From contig CAZCUF010000001.1 in the NCBI GenBank assembly GCA_964502095.1, positions 124,001 to 188,000 of the forward strand: a stretch of DNA of 64,000 nt. The letters are read 5' to 3'. Positions within the stretch are counted from its first letter, which is position 1, and each line of letters begins with the position of its first letter. The notes under the pieces are model-generated. The model ran no database searches and was not told where the DNA came from. It worked only from the letters and a program-made list of their open reading frames with translations. A program made the position numbers and the translations under genes. The stretch is from JACPVF01 sp964502095. Its GTDB lineage: Bacteria; Chloroflexota; Anaerolineae; Anaerolineales; Villigracilaceae. Below, in pieces: positions 43,724-50,876 of the stretch.

Positions 43724-44185
43724 ATGATGACCGACTCGTTACCCCAAAATCAATTTTCGACGGGGACGCCTCTGGCGCTGTTCCGTGAGCGGCTCGCGCG
43801 TGGATTGGTGTACCGACTCTGGGCGCGGTTGACCCGCGGCCGTCCCCACCTGCTCGACTTGGACGAGACGCTGAAACGACATCCCGTCGAGTCCAGCCGT
43901 TACGCAGGAGTCAAGCCCGTGCCTATCGATACCATTCAAGGCACGCAGGGCAAATCCGAGGAGTTCGACGCACAGTTCAACCCGATCCAGGGACGTTCCT
44001 TGACTCGCTGGTTGAACATCGCCCGCCAGAAGTTGCGCGGACGCGAACTGCCGCCCGTGGAGTTGATCGAGATCAACGGCATCTACTTCGTCCGCGACGG
44101 TCATCACCGCATTTCGGTCTCGCGCGCGATGGGTCAAAACTACGTCGATGCTGAGGTGATCATCATGCAGTTGCGCTGGCGATGA
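43724..44185 (+). CDS. Small ParB-like domain protein
   Basis: A 153-aa protein. The C-terminal half carries the ParB/Srx-type pattern: PPVELIEINGIYFVRDGHHRISVSRAMGQNYVDAEV, in motif form PPVELIEI-DGHHRISV, equal to the GxxR box of ParB N-terminal domains. The HTH and dimer domains of true ParB are missing, so it is a stand-alone CTPase- or nuclease-like domain. AAGGAG stands before the ATG; a duplicated promoter block is upstream. Function is unknown. Confidence 0.75.
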   Translation: MMTDSLPQNQFSTGTPLALFRERLARGLVYRLWARLTRGRPHLLDLDETLKRHPVESSRYAGVKPVPIDTIQGTQGKSEEFDAQFNPIQGRSLTRWLNIARQKLRGRELPPVELIEINGIYFVRDGHHRISVSRAMGQNYVDAEVIIMQLRWR

Positions 44186-44257
44186 CGGAATTGAGATGTT
44201 TATCAAGCCAGACTGCAAACGAGAGCGAAAGTATAACCCCATGGACGAAAGGACACT

Positions 44258-45094
44258 ATGACCCATTTGAAACTCGGTGTTGCGTTTGTTGATAAAGCCC
44301 TGGAGTTTTTAAACGTACGCAGGCAACCGCCCACATTCGATTATTTGAACACATTGATCGACGCCTTCATTCACAAGGTTCCGTGGGAGAGCGTGACTCG
44401 CATCATCAAGCGCGACGCCAGGTCGGCCGCGGCAGGCTGTCCGCGCTTTCCGCGCGAAGTGTGGAACGACGCGATGAATTTCGGCGGCGGCGGGACGTGT
44501 TTCGAGATCAATTACGCCTTCTTTGCCTTGCTGAAAGCGCTCGGTTTTGAAGGGTACATGACACTAAACGACATGAGCGAAGCAAAGAAATGTCACGCCG
44601 CGATCGTGATGCTCTTCAACGAGCAGAAATACCTGGTGGACGTTTCCGCTCCGTTCCCGCGCGCCCTGGCCTTCTTCTCCGATTCGACGGTCTGTCATTA
44701 CACTCCCTGGCTGAACTTCTCCATTCGGCCCGAGAGCGAGAACCGCTACGTGATCGAGCGCATGCCTCACGCCCGACCGTACAACTTCACGCTGAACGAT
44801 GTCCCAGTCAGTGCAGAAGATTTCGAAGCGGCCATCGAAGCGGACTACCTTCCATCAGGCTGGTTTCTCAATCGCGTTGTCATCAACAAAATGCTCGGCG
44901 AAAAAGCATGGCTGTTCAACAGCAACACCCAGCCCTACATGCTGGAAATGTTCGACTATGACGGCAAGCACGAGATTCTCCTGAAGCCTGAAACATTGGC
45001 GGAGTCGCTGGCAGAACGATACCAGATCCCCGCTGAGAAAATCGCCACGGCGTTATCGCTGGTAGAGGCGATGAAAGCCCCGATCTCAAATTGA
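44258..45094 (+). CDS. Arylamine N-acetyltransferase-like protein
   Basis: A 278-aa protein with the NAT catalytic triad in place: Cys in GGGGTCFEINYAFFALLKALGF, His in KKCHAAIVMLF and Asp in YLVDVSAPFPRAL. The family transfers acetyl groups from acetyl-CoA to arylamines or hydrazines. Relatives also act in polyketide release, so the substrate is open. AAAGGA is six bases before the ATG. It is 12 bp from the CPBP gene that follows. Confidence 0.82.
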   Translation: MTHLKLGVAFVDKALEFLNVRRQPPTFDYLNTLIDAFIHKVPWESVTRIIKRDARSAAAGCPRFPREVWNDAMNFGGGGTCFEINYAFFALLKALGFEGYMTLNDMSEAKKCHAAIVMLFNEQKYLVDVSAPFPRALAFFSDSTVCHYTPWLNFSIRPESENRYVIERMPHARPYNFTLNDVPVSAEDFEAAIEADYLPSGWFLNRVVINKMLGEKAWLFNSNTQPYMLEMFDYDGKHEILLKPETLAESLAERYQIPAEKIATALSLVEAMKAPISN

Positions 45095-45106
45095 GGAGGC
45101 ATTCTC

Positions 45107-45940
45107 ATGAAAAACTTCATTAAACGTCATTCACTCATCATCGGCATCGCTCTGATGTTCCTATACACCTGGACGATTGATCTTTCGAGCTCAGGCGTCC
45201 TGCCGTTCAAGGTTCCGTTCTTTGTTGTCCTAACGCTAGGCTGGGGATTCATCTTCGTCTCCCTCTTGATGACATGGCTGACTCTCGGCAAAGATGAAAT
45301 GGCGAGGTTGTTCAAACGCTTCTTTATCTGGCGCGTGGGTTGGAAATGGTGGCTCGTCGCAATTCTGCTTTTGCCCGCCCTGCGCTTTGCCGCCATTCCA
45401 CTGACTGCCTGGCTGACTGGCGTCCCCGCGGATTTTTCCCACCCGATGATCCGCGACGTTGTCCCGCTCGACGCGCCCCTGCTCATGCTCGTCGTCCCGT
45501 GGATGCTGTTTGAAGTTCTCACCAACGGCGAAGAGATGGGCTGGCGCGGATACGTCCTACCAAGATTGCAGGCGAAATACAACGCGCTGGTTGCGAGTTT
45601 AATCGTCGGCGTGATTTGGGCAGTCTGGCACCTGCCGAAATTTTTGGGAACAGGTTTTAACGATGAACTTTCTTTCGTTTGGTTCACCATCTCCCATCTG
45701 GCTTTGGCGGTTTTGTATACCTGGCTCTACAACAACACGCACGGCAGTCTCTTACTGGTGGTTTTCTTTCACGCTGCAGGAAATACTACAGGGATGTTTC
45801 TGCCTGTTCAGTTCGCCATCCCTGGCGGGATCACGCAGAACGTGGAGATCGTATTGTACGTTCTTGCCGCGGTCATTGTGACTTTAGCTTCAGGCGCGGC
45901 GCGTCTCTCCCGGATGGAGGAGAAGCAGGCGCAGAATTAA
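45107..45940 (+). CDS. CPBP-family intramembrane protease (Abi/Rce1)
   Basis: A 277-aa membrane protein with about eight segments and the three CPBP motifs: NGEEMGWRGYVLPRL (EExxxR), WAVWHLPKFLG (FxxxH type) and FHAAGNTTG (HxxxN type). These are glutamate/metal-dependent CAAX-type proteases; bacterial members work in bacteriocin self-immunity, peptide maturation or abortive infection. The substrate is unknown. TGAGGAGG precedes the start. Confidence 0.88.
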   Translation: MKNFIKRHSLIIGIALMFLYTWTIDLSSSGVLPFKVPFFVVLTLGWGFIFVSLLMTWLTLGKDEMARLFKRFFIWRVGWKWWLVAILLLPALRFAAIPLTAWLTGVPADFSHPMIRDVVPLDAPLLMLVVPWMLFEVLTNGEEMGWRGYVLPRLQAKYNALVASLIVGVIWAVWHLPKFLGTGFNDELSFVWFTISHLALAVLYTWLYNNTHGSLLLVVFFHAAGNTTGMFLPVQFAIPGGITQNVEIVLYVLAAVIVTLASGAARLSRMEEKQAQN

Positions 45941-45979
45941 TCCCATAAAAGAGGCACACCTCATACACAAGAAAATTGC

Positions 45980-45985
45980 TACAAT
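45980..45985 (+). promoter_or_regulatory. -10 element of the HAD gene, leaderless arrangement
   Basis: TACAAT ends seven bases before the ATG at 45993, with no ribosome site in between. Confidence 0.45.
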
Positions 45986-45992
45986 TGCGCCC

Positions 45993-46697
45993 ATGTCCAA
46001 ATTCAATATCATCGCCTTCGACGCCGACGACACGCTCTGGCACAGCGAGCGTTACTACGCCCAGACGCAATCCGAATTCGTCAAACTGCTCGCACATTAT
46101 CGCGGGGAGGAATATATCCGCGCGCATCTCGATGAAGTCGAGGCGCGCAATATCCAGCACTTCGGCTACGGCGTGAAGGGATTCGCGCTTTCGATGATCG
46201 AGAGTGCTGTTGAACTTACCGACGGGCGCGTGTCGGGACACGACATAACAGCCATCATCGCGCTTGCCAAAGACATGCTGAATGCCGACATCGAACTGTT
46301 GAACGGCGTGAGCGAAACCGTTGCACAACTTGCCGAGCATCATCAGCTGATGGTTATCACCAAAGGCGACCTGCTCGACCAGGAGAAGAAGATCGAGCGC
46401 TCTGGCCTGGGGAGATATTTCCAGCGCGTCGAAATCGTCAGTGACAAGACGCGTGAGAGTTATGCGCGCCTGTTGGCGGAACATTCCATCGAGCCGCGCC
46501 GATTCTTCATGGTGGGCAATTCCCTGCGCTCAGACATTCTGCCGATCCTCGAACTGGGCGGAAACGCGGCCTACATCCCCTACGAAATCACCTGGCAGCA
46601 CGAAACCGCCGAGCCGCCCACAGGACAGCCTGGCTTCCATCAGCTCGAACACATCGGGCAATTGCCCGCGCTATTGGCGAAACTGGAGGAAGCGTAG
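45993..46697 (+). CDS. HAD-superfamily hydrolase
   Basis: A 234-aa phosphatase-like protein. HAD motif I is IIAFDADDTLWH (two Asp), motif II is LMVITKGD with Thr, the Lys region is VEIVSDKTRESY, and motif IV FMVGNSLRSDILPILELGG, where the usual GDS..D is GNSLRSD. The cap is helical (about 18-90). The substrate is unknown; small-metabolite dephosphorylation is typical. It has its own leaderless-type promoter. Confidence 0.87.
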   Translation: MSKFNIIAFDADDTLWHSERYYAQTQSEFVKLLAHYRGEEYIRAHLDEVEARNIQHFGYGVKGFALSMIESAVELTDGRVSGHDITAIIALAKDMLNADIELLNGVSETVAQLAEHHQLMVITKGDLLDQEKKIERSGLGRYFQRVEIVSDKTRESYARLLAEHSIEPRRFFMVGNSLRSDILPILELGGNAAYIPYEITWQHETAEPPTGQPGFHQLEHIGQLPALLAKLEEA

Positions 46698-46734
46698 TCC
46701 AAGTTTCTTCCAGTGGATTGTTGAAGCGGCACAA

Positions 46735-46806
46735 AATTTGTACGGTTTTTTTGTGGGGGTTATCCCGACCAAAGGGTTGCATGGAACTGTCATAATGCGA
46801 ACATCG
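46735..46806 (+). promoter_or_regulatory. Duplicated promoter block, copy 2
   Basis: AATTTGTACGG (46735-46745), then GACCAA (46767-46772), an 18-bp spacer and CATAAT (46791-46796), aligned with copy 1 at 43641 almost without gaps. It stands upstream of membrane paralogue 2. Confidence 0.55.
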
Positions 46807-46833
46807 GAATCAATTACCAAAGGAGAAAAACTC

Positions 46834-47358
46834 ATGACAATTCTATCCAACCTCTATGTCATCCTCATCCTGCGCGTCCTGCACATCGGCAGTGGGATCA
46901 TGTGGGTGGGGAGCGCGACGCTCTACCTGCTTCTGATCATCCCCGCGGCGCGTTCGGCGCAGTCAGCGGGACAGAAGTTCCTGCAGACGCTCGGCCCGAA
47001 GTTCGGCGCGATGATGGGCATCGTTACCACGGTCACCGTCCTTTCGGGAGCACTGCTGTACGCGCGCTTCTTCGCGGGCGGACTCAGTTTCATCTGGACG
47101 ACGGGCGCGGGCTTCGCCTTCACCGTCGGCGCGGTGGCGGCGCTCGGCTCGTACGTGCTGGGCGCGGGATACTTCGGCAAGACGCAGGCCAGGATCGAAA
47201 AACTCGGGGCGGAGATGGAGTCCGCGCAGAGCGCGCCGAGTCCAGCCCTGGTCACGGAGATGAACCGCCTTCAGTCGTCGTTGATGAAGGCCTATCAGTT
47301 CGACCTTGTCCTGCTCGCAGTCGCCATGCTGGCGATGGCAGTCGCACGGTATCTGTAA
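46834..47358 (+). CDS. Membrane protein, paralogue 2 of a duplicated pair
   Basis: A 174-aa protein equal in length to 43066-43590 and highly similar along its whole length (LRVLHIGSGIMWVGSATLYLL, GALLYARFFAGGLSFIWTTG, EMNRLQSSLMKAYQ). Four membrane segments. The start is the ATG at 46834 preceded by CAAAGGAGAAA, the same leader as the first copy. The long open frame to the left is a shadow of the HAD gene. Function is unknown. Confidence 0.75.
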   Translation: MTILSNLYVILILRVLHIGSGIMWVGSATLYLLLIIPAARSAQSAGQKFLQTLGPKFGAMMGIVTTVTVLSGALLYARFFAGGLSFIWTTGAGFAFTVGAVAALGSYVLGAGYFGKTQARIEKLGAEMESAQSAPSPALVTEMNRLQSSLMKAYQFDLVLLAVAMLAMAVARYL

Positions 47359-47365
47359 AAAGGAG

Positions 47366-47398
47366 AAGCGACAGTCATCTTGCGGATGACTGTCGCTT
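47366..47398 (+). promoter_or_regulatory. Perfect 14-bp hairpin between paralogue 2 and the ABM-like gene
   Basis: AAGCGACAGTCATC (47366-47379), 5-nt loop, GATGACTGTCGCTT (47385-47398). No T run. It begins seven bases after the stop and ends 11 bases before the next ATG, so it can act as a processing or translation-control hairpin. Confidence 0.65.
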
Positions 47399-47409
47399 GG
47401 AATAAAGCC

Positions 47410-47718
47410 ATGATCGCTCGACTCTGGCGCGGCATCGTCCGCGCAAACCGCTCCGAAGATTATCTCCGCCACTTGCGCGAACGCATCATCCCCGCCTATC
47501 GGTTTGCGAATGGCAACCAAAGCGTGCACATCCTGTTCGACGTGAAGGGAGAATTCGCATCCGTTCTTCTGCTGTCGTTCTGGGATTCGCACGCTGCGCT
47601 TGAGGCTTTTTCCGACCCGCAACTCAACTCGGAGACCAGCCGCGCAGAACGCGAATTCATACTGGCATCCGAATCAACAACGACGGTGTACGAGGTGATC
47701 GCGGATAAATCAGATTGA
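47410..47718 (+). CDS. Antibiotic-biosynthesis-monooxygenase (ABM)-like small protein
   Basis: A 102-aa protein of dimeric alpha+beta barrel type: MIARLWRGIVRANRSEDYLRHLRERIIP at its start, VHILFDVKGEFASVLLLSFWDSHAAL in the sheet, and TTTVYEVIAD at the end. This fold covers ABM monooxygenases and EthD-like proteins; no heme ligand stands out. A gene so small next to a duplicate pair may be accessory. The start at 47410 follows the strong hairpin, so translation may depend on coupling. Confidence 0.7.
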   Translation: MIARLWRGIVRANRSEDYLRHLRERIIPAYRFANGNQSVHILFDVKGEFASVLLLSFWDSHAALEAFSDPQLNSETSRAEREFILASESTTTVYEVIADKSD

Positions 47719-47729
47719 CGGCGGCAGGA

Positions 47730-48809
47730 TCATTTCGTCAAACTCTTGCGGATGGAGAACGCCGTCAACCCGATGAACAGCAAGACCGCGATCTCATTCA
47801 GCATTCCGCCCCACATGCGCAGGGAATACCAGTTGGCGTAATCGGCGATCACGCGCAAGGCAAGCGAGACGTGAAGCAGGATCAGTTGGATGTAAAACAC
47901 AGGCTGAAAGTGGATCGGGATCCCGAGAAGGGCGGGAAAGATGATTGGCGCGTGGCCGAAGATCATGGAAATGACGAAGCCGAGGAAGACCGCGTGCAGA
48001 AGCGCGTCGTATCTTGGACCTGCGACCTGCGCGCCAAACCCCAGGCTTAATCCGCCGCCGACGCCGAGCCACACGAATCCCAAGGCGAGGCACCAGGCGA
48101 TGTAGCGCGTGAGCGGGAGTCTGTGCTTCAGATTTCTCCACGCAATGTCATTGCGCACGGACCACAGCGCGATCAGAATCAATGCCGCGCCGTTCAAACG
48201 CGTGCCGAGTTGCATGTCGAATAGCGCGATGACGATTCCCGCCAGGTAGATGACGATGATCGCGCCGAATGCAATCTGCTGAATCCGCGAGGGACGCAGG
48301 ACGCGGCTCAATTCGAGACGTTCGCCTGCAATGGTCAGCACCAAAAATCCCTGCCAGAAAAAGATGACTTGAAAGATCTGCCAGCCGAACAGCCAGAGCA
48401 GGTTGCCCACGAACCACGTCAACGCGCCGAGGAGCATGGTCACGGTGTGGAGGGCGGTCTCGCGGCGTGTGATCTCGAGCAGAATGGCGACCCCGCCGAG
48501 GCTGGCGAGCGTGAGCAGGATCGGCCCGAGGGGCAGAGTCCGAATCAGAAAGGTGAGTGCGCCTCCCAGTCCCGCGAGAAGCGGAGGGAGGTACATCCAC
48601 TTCTGCTTCAATGCGACGGCGCGTTCGAGCGTGATCAACGTCCCCAAAAATCCAGAGATCATCAGTGGACCATGCGCCATCGTGAGCGAGGGAGTCAGCG
48701 CGGGCAGTTGCCAGCCGAGGCGCACGAGCCCCGCCCAGAGCGCGGCGAGCAGGGCCAGGATGGCGAGCGCAAGGAATGGGATCGGGGAACGGTTGGGAAG
48801 TGATTTCAT
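47730..48809 (-). CDS. NnrS-like polytopic membrane protein
   Basis: A 359-aa protein with about eleven membrane segments. HGPLMISGFLGTLITLERAVAL (near residue 46) and LLHAVFLGFVISMIFGHAPIIFPALL (near 265) match the His-containing segments of NnrS-type heme-copper proteins, found near nitric oxide or nitrate genes. Its role is inferred: relief from nitrosative stress or electron transfer at the right end of the nitrate island. A palindrome TAAACGTTTA (48842-48851) lies 32 bp upstream of the start and could be an operator. Confidence 0.6.
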   Translation of the reverse strand: MKSLPNRSPIPFLALAILALLAALWAGLVRLGWQLPALTPSLTMAHGPLMISGFLGTLITLERAVALKQKWMYLPPLLAGLGGALTFLIRTLPLGPILLTLASLGGVAILLEITRRETALHTVTMLLGALTWFVGNLLWLFGWQIFQVIFFWQGFLVLTIAGERLELSRVLRPSRIQQIAFGAIIVIYLAGIVIALFDMQLGTRLNGAALILIALWSVRNDIAWRNLKHRLPLTRYIAWCLALGFVWLGVGGGLSLGFGAQVAGPRYDALLHAVFLGFVISMIFGHAPIIFPALLGIPIHFQPVFYIQLILLHVSLALRVIADYANWYSLRMWGGMLNEIAVLLFIGLTAFSIRKSLTK

Positions 48810-48841
48810 GATGGCATTCTACCGCTTATCGCATAATTTAC

Positions 48842-48851
48842 TAAACGTTTA
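48842..48851. promoter_or_regulatory. Palindrome TAAACGTTTA upstream of the NnrS-like gene
   Basis: A perfect 10-bp palindrome 32 bp before the ATG on the minus strand; possible operator. About 150 bp beyond it (48852-49000) hold no gene, only a small GCGAC/GTCGC hairpin at 48976-48988. Confidence 0.35.
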
Positions 48852-48995
48852 ACGGGAAATTACAAGTAAAAAGTGGAACTCTGGTTTAGTTATTTATGCG
48901 GCACTCTGTAAATTCGTTTTGACGATTTCGCAACCGCGAGCCGGGCCGCGCGTCAATGGTGAGTGTGGTGAAGGTGCGACGCAGTCGCGATGCAA

Positions 48996-49024
48996 ATCAA
49001 AAAGACGCCACTTGGCGTCTTTTC
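48996..49024. terminator. Bidirectional intrinsic terminator beside att copy 2
   Basis: AAAGACGCCA and TGGCGTCTTT flank a minimal loop, with A/T runs on both sides (TTTTTGATTTG on the minus strand). It lies 3' of the second tRNA-fMet fragment, as the terminator at 22432 does for the first. Confidence 0.75.
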
Positions 49025-49031
49025 AATCAGG

Positions 49032-49094
49032 TAGCGGGGGCAGGACTCGCTGCGTAGCGTCCTTTAGGAAACCTGCGACATCTGGGTTATGAGC
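49032..49094 (-). pseudogene. tRNA-fMet (CAT) 3' half, disrupted att-site fragment
   Basis: Same fragment as at 22480 (anticodon loop CTCATAA, stem strand CCCAG, T arm, acceptor CCCCGCT) but with a 20-nt insertion (49050-49069) inside the T loop, and two changes in the anticodon stem/variable region. It cannot be a functional tRNA. Confidence 0.85.
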
Positions 49095-49222
49095 TACAAT
49101 TTTCGATCGCAAACATACAAGCGACAGGCTGCTGTTTTTAAGGTAGCCTTACGATCTTTGATTCGTAAGAGCCTGTAGATGTTTGGTCGCAGAAATAACG
49201 GCCAATTGCCCTTATATCACAA
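49032..49222 (-). repeat. Direct repeat copy 2 (att scar)
   Basis: 191 bp, the partner of 22480-22650. The non-tRNA arm differs by only about six bases in 128. It marks the right end of the nitrate island and, on my reading, the left end of a second element carrying the defence cluster. Confidence 0.9.
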
Positions 49223-49353
49223 TGGCAGTTATTTTTCAACCAATACACGGACTAAAGTGAGTAAATCAATGGGCTTGAAAATCTTCTGAACATCCCGCAA
49301 GTAGATGGCAAATTTCAAATGGTAGATTCGCCACACTTACAACAAAAAGCACC
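49223..49353. other. Intergenic stretch right of att copy 2
   Basis: A short plus-strand reading frame of about 30 codons without a start ends at a TAA near 49355 (NGLENLLNIPQVDGKFQMVD). It might be a gene remnant left by rearrangement; nothing else is seen. Confidence 0.3.
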
Positions 49354-50805
49354 TTAAAGTTTAACAACAACTTCGGAATCGTCTTGATATTTCAAAAGAC
49401 GTAATCCTTCGAGGCGAAGCGCTTCAGGGAAAAGCGCCTTATAGATATTGCAGTTTGGTGATTTGACATCATACCGTCCCGTGGCACGATACGTTGCCAG
49501 TGGACAGCCACCTGTACACCAATGTTTCCATTCACATGTCTTGCAACCATCCTTCTCTTCAACTGAAACGTTCTGAATCCCAATCTGATCTGCGCGGATA
49601 ATCGCTAGTGGGTCCGCCGCTTGGACATCCGTTGTCGGCTTGCGGATGTGCATCTGGCATTTCGCAACCTGTCCATTCTGCTCAAAGACCAGATAGTTCT
49701 GTCCCACTCCGCAAGTATGTGTGTGTGAAGCAGACAAGTTAGCGCGGTCAATGATCCCACCGAGGAAGGGACGACGCGGCAGATTGTCTTCGATCACTTT
49801 GAACGCGGCCAACATCCCGTTGATGATTTTCTCTTCATCCAGTCGCATATCTTCGTGCGAAGCCGAGAGTTCATTCTCGCGATAGAAGTTCAGGCTGAAT
49901 GGAAGGTCGCGCTCTAAAATCCATGCCATGACATCGGGAAGTCCGTCCGCCGTACGGCTACTGACGGTGACGGAGATATTGGGAGTCAGACCGTTGGCAA
50001 GCGCGAGGTCCACGGCTTCGGCTACGTCCGCAAAGGAGCCGCGTCCGCCCGCGTAGCGACGGTGCATGTCGTGATGTTGAGCAAGTCCATCGAGGGAAAT
50101 CATCAGCCGCAAGCCCAGAGATTTCAGAGTTTCAACCATTGCAGAGGTCAGAAGTGTTCCGTTGCTCAGAACAACGCCTTCCAAAGCAACGCCATGTTGA
50201 TCGGCCAACGATTGGGCATATTGATGCAATTCCACAATCAAGGGGAAACGCAATAACGGCTCGCCGCCCGCGTATTTCAACTTCACCTGCTTGAAGCCGT
50301 TGGCAAGCGCGGAACGGAAGGTGGCGTCAATTGCGGCGCGTCCCGTTTCAGGAGACATATCTTCGCGGACGTGAGGGAGGTAGCAGTAGTCACAGCGGAG
50401 GTTGCAGCGGTCCGTGAGGTGGAGCCAGGAGGTGAGGGGGGATGAGGCGGAGTTACCACAATCATCCTCTGTCACACAGGCGCAATCCTGATCAGAAGGT
50501 ACAAGAAGTCCTGCCAATGCTAATGCTTGTGCCAAATTCCTGTTCGCCCCCAAAGGTCTGGGAGTGGAAAAGTCGTCAAGGACCGATTCGGCAGAAGAGT
50601 TCAGCAACACTGCTCCGTTTTGGTTGGGGGAAAGATATACATTATTGTTGCCAGAGAGGGACAACGATGTTACCCCATCCACTTTTCGCCAGAGTGATGC
50701 GCAGGCTGACCCCGCGCGCGGCGCAACGCTGGAGGAACAGGCACAATCATCTTCTTCCAGGGTTATTTGCGCGGAACGAAGGATAAAGGGTTTCTGGGTT
50801 ATCAA
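49354..50805 (-). CDS. Radical SAM/SPASM enzyme, peptide-maturase type
   Basis: A 483-aa enzyme. The radical SAM cluster motif is CNLRCDYC (Cys134, 138, 141), followed by KLKYAGGEPLLRFPLIVEL and VVLSNGTLLT. A SPASM region with many Cys (CGVGQNYLVFEQNGQVAKC, DGCKTCEWKHWCTGGCPL) binds extra clusters. The N-terminal 120 residues carry Cys-rich motifs (DDCACSSSVAPRAGSACA, DQDCACVTEDDCG) around a likely leader-binding fold. Family members modify peptides or proteins. Start is a TTG with GGAG upstream and TATAAT (50826-50831) before it. No short precursor peptide is adjacent, so the substrate is unknown. It ends the multi-NTPase cluster. Confidence 0.88.
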   Translation of the reverse strand: MITQKPFILRSAQITLEEDDCACSSSVAPRAGSACASLWRKVDGVTSLSLSGNNNVYLSPNQNGAVLLNSSAESVLDDFSTPRPLGANRNLAQALALAGLLVPSDQDCACVTEDDCGNSASSPLTSWLHLTDRCNLRCDYCYLPHVREDMSPETGRAAIDATFRSALANGFKQVKLKYAGGEPLLRFPLIVELHQYAQSLADQHGVALEGVVLSNGTLLTSAMVETLKSLGLRLMISLDGLAQHHDMHRRYAGGRGSFADVAEAVDLALANGLTPNISVTVSSRTADGLPDVMAWILERDLPFSLNFYRENELSASHEDMRLDEEKIINGMLAAFKVIEDNLPRRPFLGGIIDRANLSASHTHTCGVGQNYLVFEQNGQVAKCQMHIRKPTTDVQAADPLAIIRADQIGIQNVSVEEKDGCKTCEWKHWCTGGCPLATYRATGRYDVKSPNCNIYKALFPEALRLEGLRLLKYQDDSEVVVKL

Positions 50806-50825
50806 GTCAAATCATCTCCAAAATG

Positions 50826-50831
50826 ATTATA
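50826..50831 (-). promoter_or_regulatory. -10 element of the radical SAM gene
   Basis: TATAAT on the minus strand 20 bp before the TTG start, with GGAG in between. The -35 is weak. It suggests a promoter internal to the cluster. Confidence 0.45.
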
Positions 50832-50876
50832 CATCCAACCAAAAGGAAAGCGCGAGAAATTGCTTGTCGGGTGACT

